From contig UBXV01000014.1 of NCBI GenBank assembly GCA_900469625.1, positions 1 through 59,042 of the forward strand: a stretch of DNA of 59,042 bases, read 5' to 3'. The DNA is from Hyphomicrobiales bacterium (GTDB taxonomy: Bacteria > Pseudomonadota > Alphaproteobacteria > Rhizobiales > Rhizobiaceae). Positions 1-7,741 of the stretch are shown here, piece after piece. The notes under the pieces are model-generated. The model was given only the letters and a program-made list of their open reading frames with translations, did not search any database and was not told where the DNA came from. The translations under genes and the position numbers were made by a program. Positions within the stretch are counted from its first letter, which is position 1. Every line of letters begins with the position of its first letter.

Positions 1-202
1 CGCCAGCCCCTCGCCCCCCCGGCGACAGGCTCCACCCGCAGCCAGGCGGCGATCCTGCAGGTGCCAGCGACGATCGGGTTCAACCGTCCCTTGCCTCACC
101 CGGTATTCCGCTTTCGGGTGGCCGCCGTTCATGCCGACTGCATGCTGTCACTCCGCAGCAACATGCCGTCGCTCGGGAGCGCTGCCCAAGCCTGTAAACG
201 CA

Positions 203-1609
203 TCAGGGACGATCCAGCGTGTTCTTGTAGATGACGCCGTCCTTCATGATGATCTTGAAATTCTTGGCCGCGTCGGCCACCAGTTCCATGGTCTCCAGCG
301 GGTTGCCGTCGACAAGCAGCAGGTCGGCAAGCGCGCCTTCCTCGATCACGCCGAGCCTTCCCGGATAGGGATTGCGCGGGCCGGAAAGCGCCAGGAGTTC
401 CGCATTCGTGCCGGTCGCCATCGAAAGCGCTTCGGCAGGCGTGTACCAACGGGTGAGCGAGGCGAGGATCGCGCCCTGCTGCTGCGCCAGCGCGCGGGAA
501 AACAGCACATCCGTGCCCCACGCCGTCTTGATCTTGTATTTCTTGGCCAGTTCGTAGGTCCTGGCGATGCCGGGCCACACCTCGTCCGCCTTGGCGCGCT
601 CGACCGTGCCTTCCGCAAATCCCTGTCGCAACAGTTCGGGCAGCGGTTGCAGGCTCAGCCAGATGCCCTTGTCGGCAATCAGCCGGGCGGTCTCCTCGTC
701 CATCAGGAAACCATGCTCGATGCACTTCACGCCGGCGGCAATCGCCACCCTGATCGCATGGGAGGTGAAGGCGTGCGCCGCGACATAGGTGCCCCAATTG
801 TCGGCGATCTCGACGGCGGCGCGCAATTCGGGCTCGGTAAAGGTGGTCACATCCAGCGGGCTGTGCGGTGACGACACTCCGCCGCCCGCCGTCACCTTGA
901 TCAGTGCGGCCCCTTGCATGAATTGCTCGCGCGCCCGCAGGCGCACCTCGTCGGGGCTGTCGACCACGATGCTGCCGCCGACCACCTCCATGCGGGTGAA
1001 CGGGCCGCCGATCGCCCGCGGCAGGTCACTCATCTGGCGGAAGTCGCCATGTCCGCTGGTGACCGTGATCATGGCGCCGGAAGGGTAGATGCGCGGCCCC
1101 ACGACGATGCCGGTGTCGATCGCGCGCTTGAGCCCGAACACCGGCCCTCCCACGTCGCGCACGGTGGTAAAGCCGCGCATCAGCGTGTCCTTCGCCTCGT
1201 CGGCGGCCACGAGATTGTTGAAACCGACGTCGCCGAACGATTCCGCAGGCGTCGCGCGCGCCAGCATCGCATGCCAGTGCGCATCGATCAGTCCCGGCAT
1301 CAGCGTTCGGCCGTTGCCGGCAATGCGCAGGGCACCGTCCGCCTCGACCGGCTCGGTCGAGATGCGCGCGATCCTGTTGCCCCTGACGAGCACATGGGAC
1401 GGAGCAGACAAGGATGTCGCGCCCTTCCCGTCGAAGATCCTGATATTCTCGAAGAGGACGTCATCCGCCCATGCTGACGGACACGCTGCGAGCGCGACGA
1501 GGGCCCAAAGCCACCGCACGCCTGGCGCCAGCCTTATGAAGCCCCTCCACGTGAGAGAGCCGGCGCCCAGGGCACGCGACCAGACGCGCGCCACGGACGC
1601 TGCCACCAT
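203..1609 (-). CDS. Exported metal-dependent amidohydrolase
   Basis: Amidohydrolase-superfamily protein of the imidazolonepropionase-like/prolidase type, about 468 aa. After a hydrophobic signal segment (RWLWALVALAACPSAWA, cleavage near AWA-DD) comes the amidohydrolase beta-sandwich entry 'LFENIRIFDGKG' and then the metal-site region 'GLIDAHWH', the HxH of the family. Later His residues in 'VAAHAF' and 'CIEHGF' and the Asp in 'WGTDVL' fit the remaining metal ligands. The C-terminal 'LADLLLVDGNPL' is typical. It should act in the periplasm on a cyclic amide or dipeptide-like substrate; the substrate cannot be read from sequence. The start is uncertain: an in-frame ATG lies upstream at 1726 and a GTG sits just before the signal segment. 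It is transcribed alone. Confidence 0.85.
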   Translation of the reverse strand: MVAASVARVWSRALGAGSLTWRGFIRLAPGVRWLWALVALAACPSAWADDVLFENIRIFDGKGATSLSAPSHVLVRGNRIARISTEPVEADGALRIAGNGRTLMPGLIDAHWHAMLARATPAESFGDVGFNNLVAADEAKDTLMRGFTTVRDVGGPVFGLKRAIDTGIVVGPRIYPSGAMITVTSGHGDFRQMSDLPRAIGGPFTRMEVVGGSIVVDSPDEVRLRAREQFMQGAALIKVTAGGGVSSPHSPLDVTTFTEPELRAAVEIADNWGTYVAAHAFTSHAIRVAIAAGVKCIEHGFLMDEETARLIADKGIWLSLQPLPELLRQGFAEGTVERAKADEVWPGIARTYELAKKYKIKTAWGTDVLFSRALAQQQGAILASLTRWYTPAEALSMATGTNAELLALSGPRNPYPGRLGVIEEGALADLLLVDGNPLETMELVADAAKNFKIIMKDGVIYKNTLDRP

Positions 1610-2011
1610 CAAAGCCTGCGATGCAAAGGACCTGATACACACGGCAAGTCTCCAGCCTTGAGGAAGGGATGGGTCGTGGCACGCGAGAAAGCTGCTGCAT
1701 TCGTTGCAATTGGGGCAGAGGCGCACCGCGCCTTTCGTCTACGCTTTTGCAGGACAATCACCGCCGTCGGGCCGGTCGCGCCGCGGCAGGAAAGAATACC
1801 AACGTCTGCCGCCAGGGACAAGCAGACGTTGAAGGCCGGGGCCGAAGCGCGGCCGGGTTCGGCAAGCGCCAGGATCCGCGCGGTACTATGCGTCGCGTCC
1901 GGGAGCGCACATCTCTAAGCTGCAGGCCCGCCCGCAGCCAGCCGCCGCCAACGCGGCGGCAAGGGTCATGTCGGGTGGGGCCGGTGACCGGCCCGCAAAG
2001 CGGCTACGCCC
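1610..2011. other. Intergenic region with GC hairpin
   Basis: No convincing gene is seen. A perfect 8-bp GC stem (GCCGCCGC, loop CAAC, GCGGCGGC) lies at 1941-1960, about 50 bp beyond the stop codon of the leftward phage-like gene set. It has no U-tract on either strand, so it is only a possible terminator. Confidence 0.4.
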
Positions 2012-2626
2012 TCACGCATCAACCGCCGCCGCCTTTTCCCGGGAAAGACCCAGGTGCCAGTGCAGTTCGGTCAGGCCACGCTTCAGCCAGGCCAGTTGTG
2101 GGTGCGGCATGCTGCGCAGCGCCTCATAATCCATCACGCAGACATTGAAGACCGTGGTCTTCACGCGCGGGCCCTCCGGCAGTTTCAGGAGCACGCCTTC
2201 GAGCTCCATCATCCGGTTGGCGGCCGCCCTTGCCGCCCGCGTGCGCTCGGCCGTCGTTTCGCCCTCGAAACCCTTGACGCTGAAGAGCGATTGCGCCCGG
2301 ACGCTCGGAAAAGGGATGCCGGTGAGGCTGTAATAGCGCGCCATCTGCCGGGCATATTCGTCGCCCGCCTCGCGTTCATGCGCCGTCAGCTTGCCGTCGA
2401 GAAACATCCGGCCGAGCGTGTAGCCGGCTAATGGACTGCCGGCATCCACGCCCCTTGCACCGGCAAAATGCTGGCGCTGTCGCGCGGCGATCGCCACCGA
2501 TCGCACCTCCCTTTCCGTTTCCCCATGCTTGATCTGCCCGCCGGGATAGCGCGCCACGTCGGCCTTGCGCGGCCGACCGGCCTTGCTGGCCCGCTTGATG
2601 CGCATGCGTTCCGCCCTGGATGTCAT
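2012..2626 (-). CDS. Phage-cassette hypothetical protein, basic N-terminus
   Basis: Protein of 204 aa with a strongly basic start (MTSRAERMRIKRASKAGRPRKADVARYPGG begins with an AT-hook-like GRPRK) and an otherwise helical body. I cannot name a family with certainty; its position as the last gene of a leftward set with a DnaA-domain protein and a replication-organizer-like protein suggests a phage-type DNA-binding or packaging-associated protein. About 125 bp separate it from the DnaA-domain gene. It ends 'HLGLSREKAAAVDA'. Codon use looks like its neighbours, so coding status is well supported even though function is not. Confidence 0.75.
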   Translation of the reverse strand: MTSRAERMRIKRASKAGRPRKADVARYPGGQIKHGETEREVRSVAIAARQRQHFAGARGVDAGSPLAGYTLGRMFLDGKLTAHEREAGDEYARQMARYYSLTGIPFPSVRAQSLFSVKGFEGETTAERTRAARAAANRMMELEGVLLKLPEGPRVKTTVFNVCVMDYEALRSMPHPQLAWLKRGLTELHWHLGLSREKAAAVDA

Positions 2627-2750
2627 CGTGCTTTTCCTTCTGTTCGTCCGTCCGCCATCGTCGATGCGCCTGCGCCCCGCAGGCTGCGGCTGGCTCTGCG
2701 CCTATCGCCATGCTCATGCCTGGCGCTGAGAGGGTGGCTCGAGAGCCGGC

Positions 2751-3341
2751 TCATCGTTTTGCCCTGCCCTTGTTGACCGCATGCAGCACGGAGGAGTGGT
2801 CACGCTGAAAGATGCGGCCGAGCGCCGGCAGCGACAGGTCCTCGCGCTCCTCATAGACGGCCGCCATGCAGGCGTGGCGCGGCTCGACCAGACGGCGTTC
2901 GCGGCGAACGCCGATGATGTCGGCCCAGCCGATGCCGGGATAGGCGGCCAGCACCTCCTCCACGATCTCGCGCACCGGACGGCGGCCAAAAAATCCACCC
3001 TTGCCGCCGGCAGCCGTGCCGCACAGCAATTGCGCCTGTGAAAGCAGCCGCGCCTGCGTATCGGCGAGCGCCAGTTCCAGTTCCAGCACCCGCAGCCGCT
3101 GCGCCTTCACATGTGCGCCAAGTGCGCCGAGCAGATCTTCGGGCACCGGCGGCGCCGCAGCCGCGGTCCTGTCCTCGTCCAGCCGCATCTTTCCGCCATC
3201 CGCATCGCCTCGCGCATCGGCCATGTCGCCGATCAGGGCCATGTCGGGTGCTGGCATCGTGCCGTTTCTCGTCATCGGTTCCATCGCGCTTGCTCCACTT
3301 GTCAAAGGTCTCATTGCCAAAGGTCTCGGTTCAGACTGCAT
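2751..3341 (-). CDS. DnaA domain IV-only DNA-binding protein
   Basis: Protein of 196 aa whose C-terminal 90 residues match the DnaA domain IV fold (Bac_DnaA_C): 'RREREVVEPRQ'-like 'RRERRLVEPRHACMA', then 'DLSLPALGRIF' and the signature 'RDHSSVLHAVNK', equivalent to RDHTTVLHA of DnaA. The AAA+ ATPase domain is entirely absent. The middle contains a short predicted coiled coil (AHVKAQRLRVLELELALADT). It should bind DnaA-box-like DNA without ATP-driven assembly. The start at 3341 is preceded by a strong GGAGGTGG ribosome site and overlaps the end of the upstream gene by 11 nt, so the two are translationally coupled. It belongs to the leftward phage-like cassette. Confidence 0.85.
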   Translation of the reverse strand: MQSEPRPLAMRPLTSGASAMEPMTRNGTMPAPDMALIGDMADARGDADGGKMRLDEDRTAAAAPPVPEDLLGALGAHVKAQRLRVLELELALADTQARLLSQAQLLCGTAAGGKGGFFGRRPVREIVEEVLAAYPGIGWADIIGVRRERRLVEPRHACMAAVYEEREDLSLPALGRIFQRDHSSVLHAVNKGRAKR

Positions 3342-3882
3342 CGCTTGCCACCTCCACGGTCAGATCGTTGCCGACCCTGCGCCCGGCGCCATCGGCCATG
3401 GCGCATGCCACCCTGGCCGCCGCGTGCTCGGCATGGAACTGTCGAAGTCTTGTCCGCACGCGCTCGCGGATCTCGGGCGAGCGCTCTGTTTGCGACGAAG
3501 CCGGGTTCAATGCTGCGGTGATCTCGCGCTTGCGCGCCAGTTCGGCCCGCGTCGTCGCAGCCTCGCGCCGCGCCAGCGCCGCCAGCACCGGAGGCTTCGG
3601 AATGGTGCCGAGCAGCACATTGGCGTTCTCGGCATAGTCGCCTCGGATCAGCTTCTGCGTGACGACCGAAAGGCCGCAGGCCGGCACGCCACAAAGGGCG
3701 TAGCGGTAGACCGGCAGCAGCTTGGCCGGCTCGATGCCCGCCGGCATGGTCATGCCGGCCGCCTGCATCGCGCTCAGGCTGCGCAGGATCGCATCGTCGC
3801 CAGCTGGCGCCAGCCGTTCAGTGAGCGCGGTAATCTCGCGGCTCAAGGTCGAATGTCGGCGTTGTGTCGGTAGGTTCATCAT
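3331..3882 (-). CDS. Phage-cassette hypothetical protein
   Basis: Protein of about 183 aa of unrecognised family, sandwiched between and overlapping the replication-organizer-like gene (about 65 nt) and the DnaA-domain gene (11 nt). It contains 'LLPVYRYALCGVPACGLSVVTQKLIRGDYAE' in the middle (residues about 60-90) and a basic helical C-terminal half rich in Arg and Glu. Rhizobial prophages often carry such a protein beside a DnaA-like gene, which is my only functional clue. Two starts are possible: ATG 3897 or ATG 3882; neither has a clear ribosome site. Confidence 0.7.
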   Translation of the reverse strand: MMNLPTQRRHSTLSREITALTERLAPAGDDAILRSLSAMQAAGMTMPAGIEPAKLLPVYRYALCGVPACGLSVVTQKLIRGDYAENANVLLGTIPKPPVLAALARREAATTRAELARKREITAALNPASSQTERSPEIRERVRTRLRQFHAEHAAARVACAMADGAGRRVGNDLTVEVASDAV

Positions 3883-4474
3883 TGTCTCGGTTTCCATTGA
3901 GTTCGCGCTCTATCGCGTGTCGGCACGCCCGCTGATGGCGGGCAAAGGCGCTTTCGCGCGGCGGCGCATGAGGTCGGTGGCTCTTGCGAGGCCCTTTGGC
4001 GTTGCGCATCCAGTTGCGCCACGTGGCAGGCCAGTCGAGCTTGGCCGCGTCCCGTCCGGATTTCGCCGTCCAGTAGTCGCGGAATTTTTCAAGCTCCGTC
4101 TCCACCTCGGCCGCACCGAAGCCGAGCCGCGCGGCAAAATCCCGGTCCGGCTCGAACTGCGCGGGAAGCCGCACGGCGCGCTTGTGAGCGGGCAAACGGT
4201 GCTCGCGCTGAAGGGTTTGTGTGTTGTCGGGAGAGTTAATTTCTTTAGGGGGTGTGGGGGACCTTTCTTTATCAGAGAGGGGTGTCGCGTTCGTCGCCGT
4301 GAGCGCCTGTGACGTCACGTGAGCGCGACGACGCTGCTGCCGTTCGCGATCGCTCGCCCGCCGCCTGTCGATATCGGATTGCAGCCCGGCTTCCGCCGCC
4401 CGCACGGCGCAGAGGATCATCTCCGGCGTCGCACCGCTTTCAACCAGGGCTTCGACGATCGATGTGATGTGCAT
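3818..4474 (-). CDS. DnaT-like phage replication protein
   Basis: Protein of 218 aa. The N-terminus (MHITSIVEALVESGATPEMILCAVRAAEAG) is helical and is followed by a basic, charged stretch. The C-terminal half contains 'KFRDYWTAKSGRDAAKLDW' and 'ATWRNWMRNA', which is the characteristic ending of DnaT-like or phage replisome-organizer proteins (F-x-x-Y-W...W-x-x-T-F/W-x-N-W). It would help load a replicative helicase at a phage-type origin. It opens the well-supported part of the leftward cassette, and a possible gene at 4478-4841 stops only 3 nt upstream of it. Confidence 0.75.
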   Translation of the reverse strand: MHITSIVEALVESGATPEMILCAVRAAEAGLQSDIDRRRASDRERQQRRRAHVTSQALTATNATPLSDKERSPTPPKEINSPDNTQTLQREHRLPAHKRAVRLPAQFEPDRDFAARLGFGAAEVETELEKFRDYWTAKSGRDAAKLDWPATWRNWMRNAKGPRKSHRPHAPPRESAFARHQRACRHAIERELNGNRDNDEPTDTTPTFDLEPRDYRAH

Positions 4475-4477
4475 CGC

Positions 4478-4841
4478 CTAGCCCTCGACTACAGTCGCGG
4501 GGATCCGCTGGCCGAAAACCCGACCGGCGAAGGTCACAGCTGTCGGCAACAGCGCCGCCATCGCGAACCTTGGCGCAGCCAAACGCCGTCCCTTGGCCAC
4601 ACACGGCCCATTGCACAGAACGCCCGCCGAAGGGCTGGCGGCATCGTGCAACGCCCGGTCCGCCCGGCGCTTGCCGCAAGGGGCAGAGGCCTGCACCCTG
4701 CCTTCGCCCTGCGCGAGCGCCAGTCCGCGGCCCGTGCCCCGGCCCCTCACCCGGCCTGGGCGCCAGCCGGCCAAAACCACCCGCCATTGCCGCAACGACG
4801 GCCGCCTCGCGCACGCCCGTCCCGTTAATATTTCTTCCCGC
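4478..4841 (-). CDS. Possible small cassette protein, weak support
   Basis: Open frame of about 120 codons, starting MREEILTGRAC and ending 'TFAGRVFGQRIPATVVEG'. It has an excellent ribosome site (AAAGAGGAGA, 6 nt before ATG 4841) and stops 3 nt before the replication-protein gene, which favours translation. Against it, the middle is rich in Arg, Gly and Ala and resembles a GC-rich non-coding frame, and a second open frame overlaps it. Function cannot be inferred. Confidence 0.35.
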
Positions 4842-4965
4842 ATTCCGTTGTCTCCTCTTTGCGTGTCGCGCGGGCAGGCCTCGCCCAAAACGACGATCGC
4901 CCTACCGTGTGCAACGCACCTGATCTGATTGACTGCCGCGCGGCGCCGGCACGCCGCCCCCCAGG

Positions 4966-5005
4966 CCACGATTGAAAGGCCACGATCGAAAGCCGCGATC
5001 GAAAG
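4966..5005. repeat. Triple 13-14 bp direct repeat (iteron-like)
   Basis: Three consecutive copies read CCACGATTGAAAGG, CCACGATCGAAAG and CCGCGATCGAAAG. They sit upstream of the leftward genes that include a DnaA domain IV protein and a DnaT-like protein. The spacing (about one and a quarter helical turns) and location suit a replication-protein or regulator binding array. Confidence 0.6.
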
Positions 5006-5532
5006 CGTTCGCCCCGGAGGCGCCGTCGCCGGGTCCCGCCAAGATCGCTATCGATCGCGGGCCCGCGACAGTCGCCTTAGAGGCTAAGCCAAGGGACCGC
5101 CGGAAAGGGACATAACGCCCAAGCCGTCATCGCCGCTCGACTGTGCCTGCACGGCTCCCGGCATCGCCATCAAAACCGGCCGAGCCACGCAGAAACGCGA
5201 CGCGTTACGGTGCGCCTGCCAACGGCGCATGCCGGGCGGCGCGTCCGGGCGCCTCGCCCCGTCTCCCGCCGAACCGCGTATCCTCACGCTTTCGGGCCGT
5301 GCCCATGTCGGCGCGCGTGATCGCCCTCGCCTCGCCGCCTGCCACGGCGCTGGGCCGAGCGACCGGCGCGCGCTGCGCCCCGCTTTGCCTGATGCAATTC
5401 CCCTGACAATCATCGGTTCACTCCAGCATCCGTTCAGTCATCGAAAAGGCGAAGCACTTGAGCGTCCATCGGTTGCATTCAGGCCGCTCGGATTCAGGGA
5501 CCCGGCCGAAATGCCGGGCTTTGCGGGTGGTA

Positions 5533-5573
5533 TTGACTTGCTCGCTTCCGTTCATATCCTATCAACAATAGGA
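5533..5573 (+). promoter_or_regulatory. Repressor promoter with overlapping operator O1
   Basis: A -35 TTGACT (5533-5538) and -10 TATCCT (5555-5560), spacer 16, precede the S24-type repressor gene. The palindrome TCCTATCAACAATAGGA (5557-5573; TCCTA-N7-TAGGA) overlaps the -10 and the start site, the classic layout for autorepression. Confidence 0.65.
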
Positions 5574-5599
5574 ACAGTTTCGTTTATCAAGAGGAAAAA

Positions 5600-5616
5600 T
5601 CCTATTGGACGTAGGA
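5600..5616 (+). promoter_or_regulatory. Operator O2 overlapping the repressor start codon
   Basis: TCCTATTGGACGTAGGA has the same TCCTA-N7-TAGGA architecture as O1, 43 bp downstream centre to centre (about four helical turns). It covers the proposed TTG start codon of the repressor (5605-5607), so occupancy could also block elongation or translation initiation. Confidence 0.55.
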
Positions 5617-6294
5617 AGCGAAATCTGGGATGCCAGCATCATGGATCAGTTGCGGCGCCTTATCCGGGAAGCAGTCGAAGCGAAGAGGACGACCTACAAG
5701 GATCTGTCCGTCGCGATCGGGAAGAACCACGCCTATATCCAGCAATTCGTCGAGCGCGAGAGCCCCCGCGAGCTGCGTGAGCGCGATGTGCGCGCCATCA
5801 CCGACCTGATCGGCGTGGCGCCGGACGCCGGCGCGCCCGGCCAGCCGCGCAACATCACCGGCTTCAATCCCCAGATCGTTCCCGGCGAGCAGCTCGTCGG
5901 CCATCGCGACCTGCCGATCTTCGTCGCCGCCCAGGGCGGCGACGGCCATGTGATCGTGACCTTCGATGCGGTCGAATACGTCAAGCGCCCGTCCGTGCTC
6001 GAAGGGGTCAAGGGCGCCTATGGCATCTACCTCACCGGCACCTCGATGATCCCGGCCTATGAACCCGGCGACATGGCGCTGGTGCATCCGCACCTGCCGC
6101 CCGCCCGCGACAAGGATGTCGTGCTCTATCACGTGCCGCCCGCCAACGATGCCGAGGCGATCATCAAGCGCCTGGTATCGTTCAATGACCGGGAATGGAC
6201 GCTGAAGCAGTACAACCCCTACCTGGAGTTCACCGAGAGCCGGGTGGAGTGGTCCTTCTGCCACCGGGTCGTGGGAAAATACAGCGCCCGCTGA
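5605..6294 (+). CDS. S24-family phage-type repressor (CI/LexA-like)
   Basis: Protein of 229 aa with an N-terminal HTH region (residues about 14-60, 'TTYKDLSVAIGKNHAYIQQFVE') and a C-terminal S24/LexA-like peptidase domain. The serine is in 'LTGTSMIPAYEPGD' and the catalytic lysine in 'AEAIIKRLV'. A hinge 'IFVAAQGG' resembles the processed region of phage repressors. It likely represses its own promoter and the 7.2-kb divergent promoter region through TCCTA/TAGGA sites. I chose TTG 5605 because GAGGA lies 9 nt upstream; ATG 5641 is the alternative and would still keep the HTH. It is divergent from the replication-type cassette, as in lambdoid control regions. Whether self-cleavage is RecA-dependent cannot be told. 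Confidence 0.88.
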   Translation: MDVGSEIWDASIMDQLRRLIREAVEAKRTTYKDLSVAIGKNHAYIQQFVERESPRELRERDVRAITDLIGVAPDAGAPGQPRNITGFNPQIVPGEQLVGHRDLPIFVAAQGGDGHVIVTFDAVEYVKRPSVLEGVKGAYGIYLTGTSMIPAYEPGDMALVHPHLPPARDKDVVLYHVPPANDAEAIIKRLVSFNDREWTLKQYNPYLEFTESRVEWSFCHRVVGKYSAR

Positions 6295-6814
6295 CGCGCA
6301 CGATTGGCGTCACGGAGCGTGTTCAAGGCGAAGATCGAAACGGTCACGCGCCTGGAAAAGAAAATTAAATCAACAATATGTGACACATAGGGGTTTCGTC
6401 GGAAAGCGGAGGCACCTGACATCGGCGCTGCAAGAGCAGGCAGCCGTATCGCACGGCAGCCCTCACCCCGGACATCTCGACGCCAGCCCGGACAAGGCGG
6501 CAGGACGTGCCCGCCACCCCCAAAAAAGGCGCCGCCGGTCCGGCGCCATCGATCGAACCGCTCTGCCGATTCGGCGAAAAGCCGGCCACCATCCCGGACC
6601 TCGTTTTCCGGCGCACCCGGACCGGCGCGCAACGCGCCCTGCAACGCTCGGCTCTGGATACATCCGGATCAACAAACGGAAGGGACCGAGCCCATCGGGA
6701 CTGGCAACGCGATCCTCGCCCGGGCTCGGGCAAGCATTCAGGCATAGCGCCTGCGCCGCGCCGCACAGGTTGCCCGGCGCATGACCTCAATCGCCTCGCG
6801 CACGCCTTCGGCCG
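6295..6814. other. Intergenic region
   Basis: About 520 bp between the converging repressor and a leftward small gene. Frames exist on both strands, but none has family resemblance or a ribosome site. The only structured element is the leftward terminator at 6521-6547. Confidence 0.5.
6521..6547 (-). terminator. Intrinsic terminator, leftward
   Basis: Read on the minus strand: GGCGCC...GGCGCC stem (6528-6547) followed by TTTTTT (6522-6527). It is placed about 270 bp beyond the stop of the leftward gene at 6815-7063 and also faces the repressor transcript. Confidence 0.7.
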
Positions 6815-7063
6815 CTACGCGGCCATGATCTCCTGCATCTCGCTCGGCAGGTCGCCGCCGAGGTAAAGGATGGTCGCATCCTCGAACTCGCCGGTTGCAA
6901 GATCACCTGTACGACTGAACGCCACGACACCCACCTTGGTCGACGCCAGCCTCTCGGCAAGCCGGAGCGCGTGGTCGGCTCCCGTCGCCTGCACCGGAGT
7001 GTCGGCAAGCAAGGTGCCCCGATTTCCCCGCGTAAAGCTCTGAACGACGAAGTATGTGACCAT
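6815..7063 (-). CDS. Small hypothetical protein
   Basis: Protein of 82 aa starting MVTYFVVQSFTRGNRGTLL and ending 'GGDLPSEMQEIMAA'. The start at 7063 follows a strong GGAGAGGAG ribosome site; a longer in-frame start at 7123 lacks one. No family is recognised. The alternating hydrophobic/charged pattern suggests a compact alpha/beta cytosolic protein. It is divergent from the 7309 gene across a region carrying the wide TCCTATTGA/TCAATAGGA operator, so the S24-type repressor may control it. Confidence 0.7.
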   Translation of the reverse strand: MVTYFVVQSFTRGNRGTLLADTPVQATGADHALRLAERLASTKVGVVAFSRTGDLATGEFEDATILYLGGDLPSEMQEIMAA

Positions 7064-7184
7064 GTCATGCTCCTCTCCGCCACTTGCGATGGCAGCCTTA
7101 AGCTGGCGCAATTTGCCGAACAAAACAAGAACAAATCAGAGGCTATCGACAGCCCAGTCATAAAAATCCTGCCGGATGTAAATT

Positions 7185-7219
7185 TCCTATTGACCCATCA
7201 ATAGGATTTTCCCTATCAT
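7185..7219 (+). promoter_or_regulatory. Wide palindromic operator O3 over divergent promoter
   Basis: Perfect 9-bp arms TCCTATTGA (7185-7193) and TCAATAGGA (7198-7206) are separated by 4 bp. They carry the same TCCTAT half-site as the repressor operators O1 and O2 but with wider spacing (TCCTA-N12-TAGGA). A rightward -35 TTGACC (7190-7195) and -10 TATCAT (7214-7219), spacer 18, overlap it. It likely regulates the 7309 operon and perhaps the divergent 7063 gene. Confidence 0.6.
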
Positions 7220-7308
7220 GCAGCCAACAGTTGAAACCGTAGCCGCGGTGCGGCGGCAGATGGCAGTTGCCATCGCCTCGCCTCGCCGCCGTGCATCAGG
7301 GAGAAGGC

Positions 7309-7734
7309 ATGACATCGACCAGTGGCAGCAGGTGCCCGCCCCCCTTGACCCAGAGCTGCGAGGTCATCCTCGTGGTCTCCACCTTCGGGCGCGGCAGCTT
7401 CATCGAAGAAAGCGATTGTTTCGGCGCGGCCTACGCCACCGCCGCCGATTGGCTGAAGACACATGACGGCGAGCAGGCGGTCCGACTGATCCGTTTCGAT
7501 CTTGACGCCCTCTCCGGCGAAGACATTTCAGAGACCGTGGCCGACGCCTGGCTCGACGGTTTCGACAGGACGCCGGAGGAGGAACACCTCGTGCCAATCT
7601 TCGTGCGCACCTCCGAGGCCTGGGAACGATGGCGTGCGGATTTCGAGGCAGTACCCGGCGGCCCTCCTCACGCCGCCCCCTTCGGGCAGCGGGATCACGG
7701 CACGCTCAACCACCGCCAGCAATTTGGAGCTTGA
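7309..7734 (+). CDS. Hypothetical protein
   Basis: Protein of 141 aa (MTSTSGSRCPPPLTQ...). It includes 'EVILVVSTFGRGSFIEESDCFGAAYATAADWL' and an acidic region 'DLDALSGEDISETVADAWLDGFDRTPEEEHLV'. No family is recognised. ATG 7309 was chosen for its GGGAGAAGG ribosome site; an in-frame ATG at 7267 lacks one. It is the first gene downstream of the O3 promoter and ends 7 nt before a second small gene, so the two form an operon. The mix of acidic helices suggests a soluble small regulator or DNA-mimic-like protein, but that is speculation. Confidence 0.7.
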   Translation: MTSTSGSRCPPPLTQSCEVILVVSTFGRGSFIEESDCFGAAYATAADWLKTHDGEQAVRLIRFDLDALSGEDISETVADAWLDGFDRTPEEEHLVPIFVRTSEAWERWRADFEAVPGGPPHAAPFGQRDHGTLNHRQQFGA

Positions 7735-7741
7735 GGCCGCG

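Larger units (their letters stand above)
4842..5604. other. Control region between leftward cassette and repressor
   Basis: A long GC-rich spacer of about 760 bp without a convincing gene. It holds a triple direct repeat (4966-5005) and, at its right edge, the repressor promoter with its first operator (5533-5573). The leftward promoter for the replication-type genes must lie here, but no clear -35/-10 could be picked. Confidence 0.5.

Noticed and set aside
1-202. Gene at the left edge
   Set aside because: Only antisense frames of the amidohydrolase and GC-rich sequence; no ribosome site or family motif.
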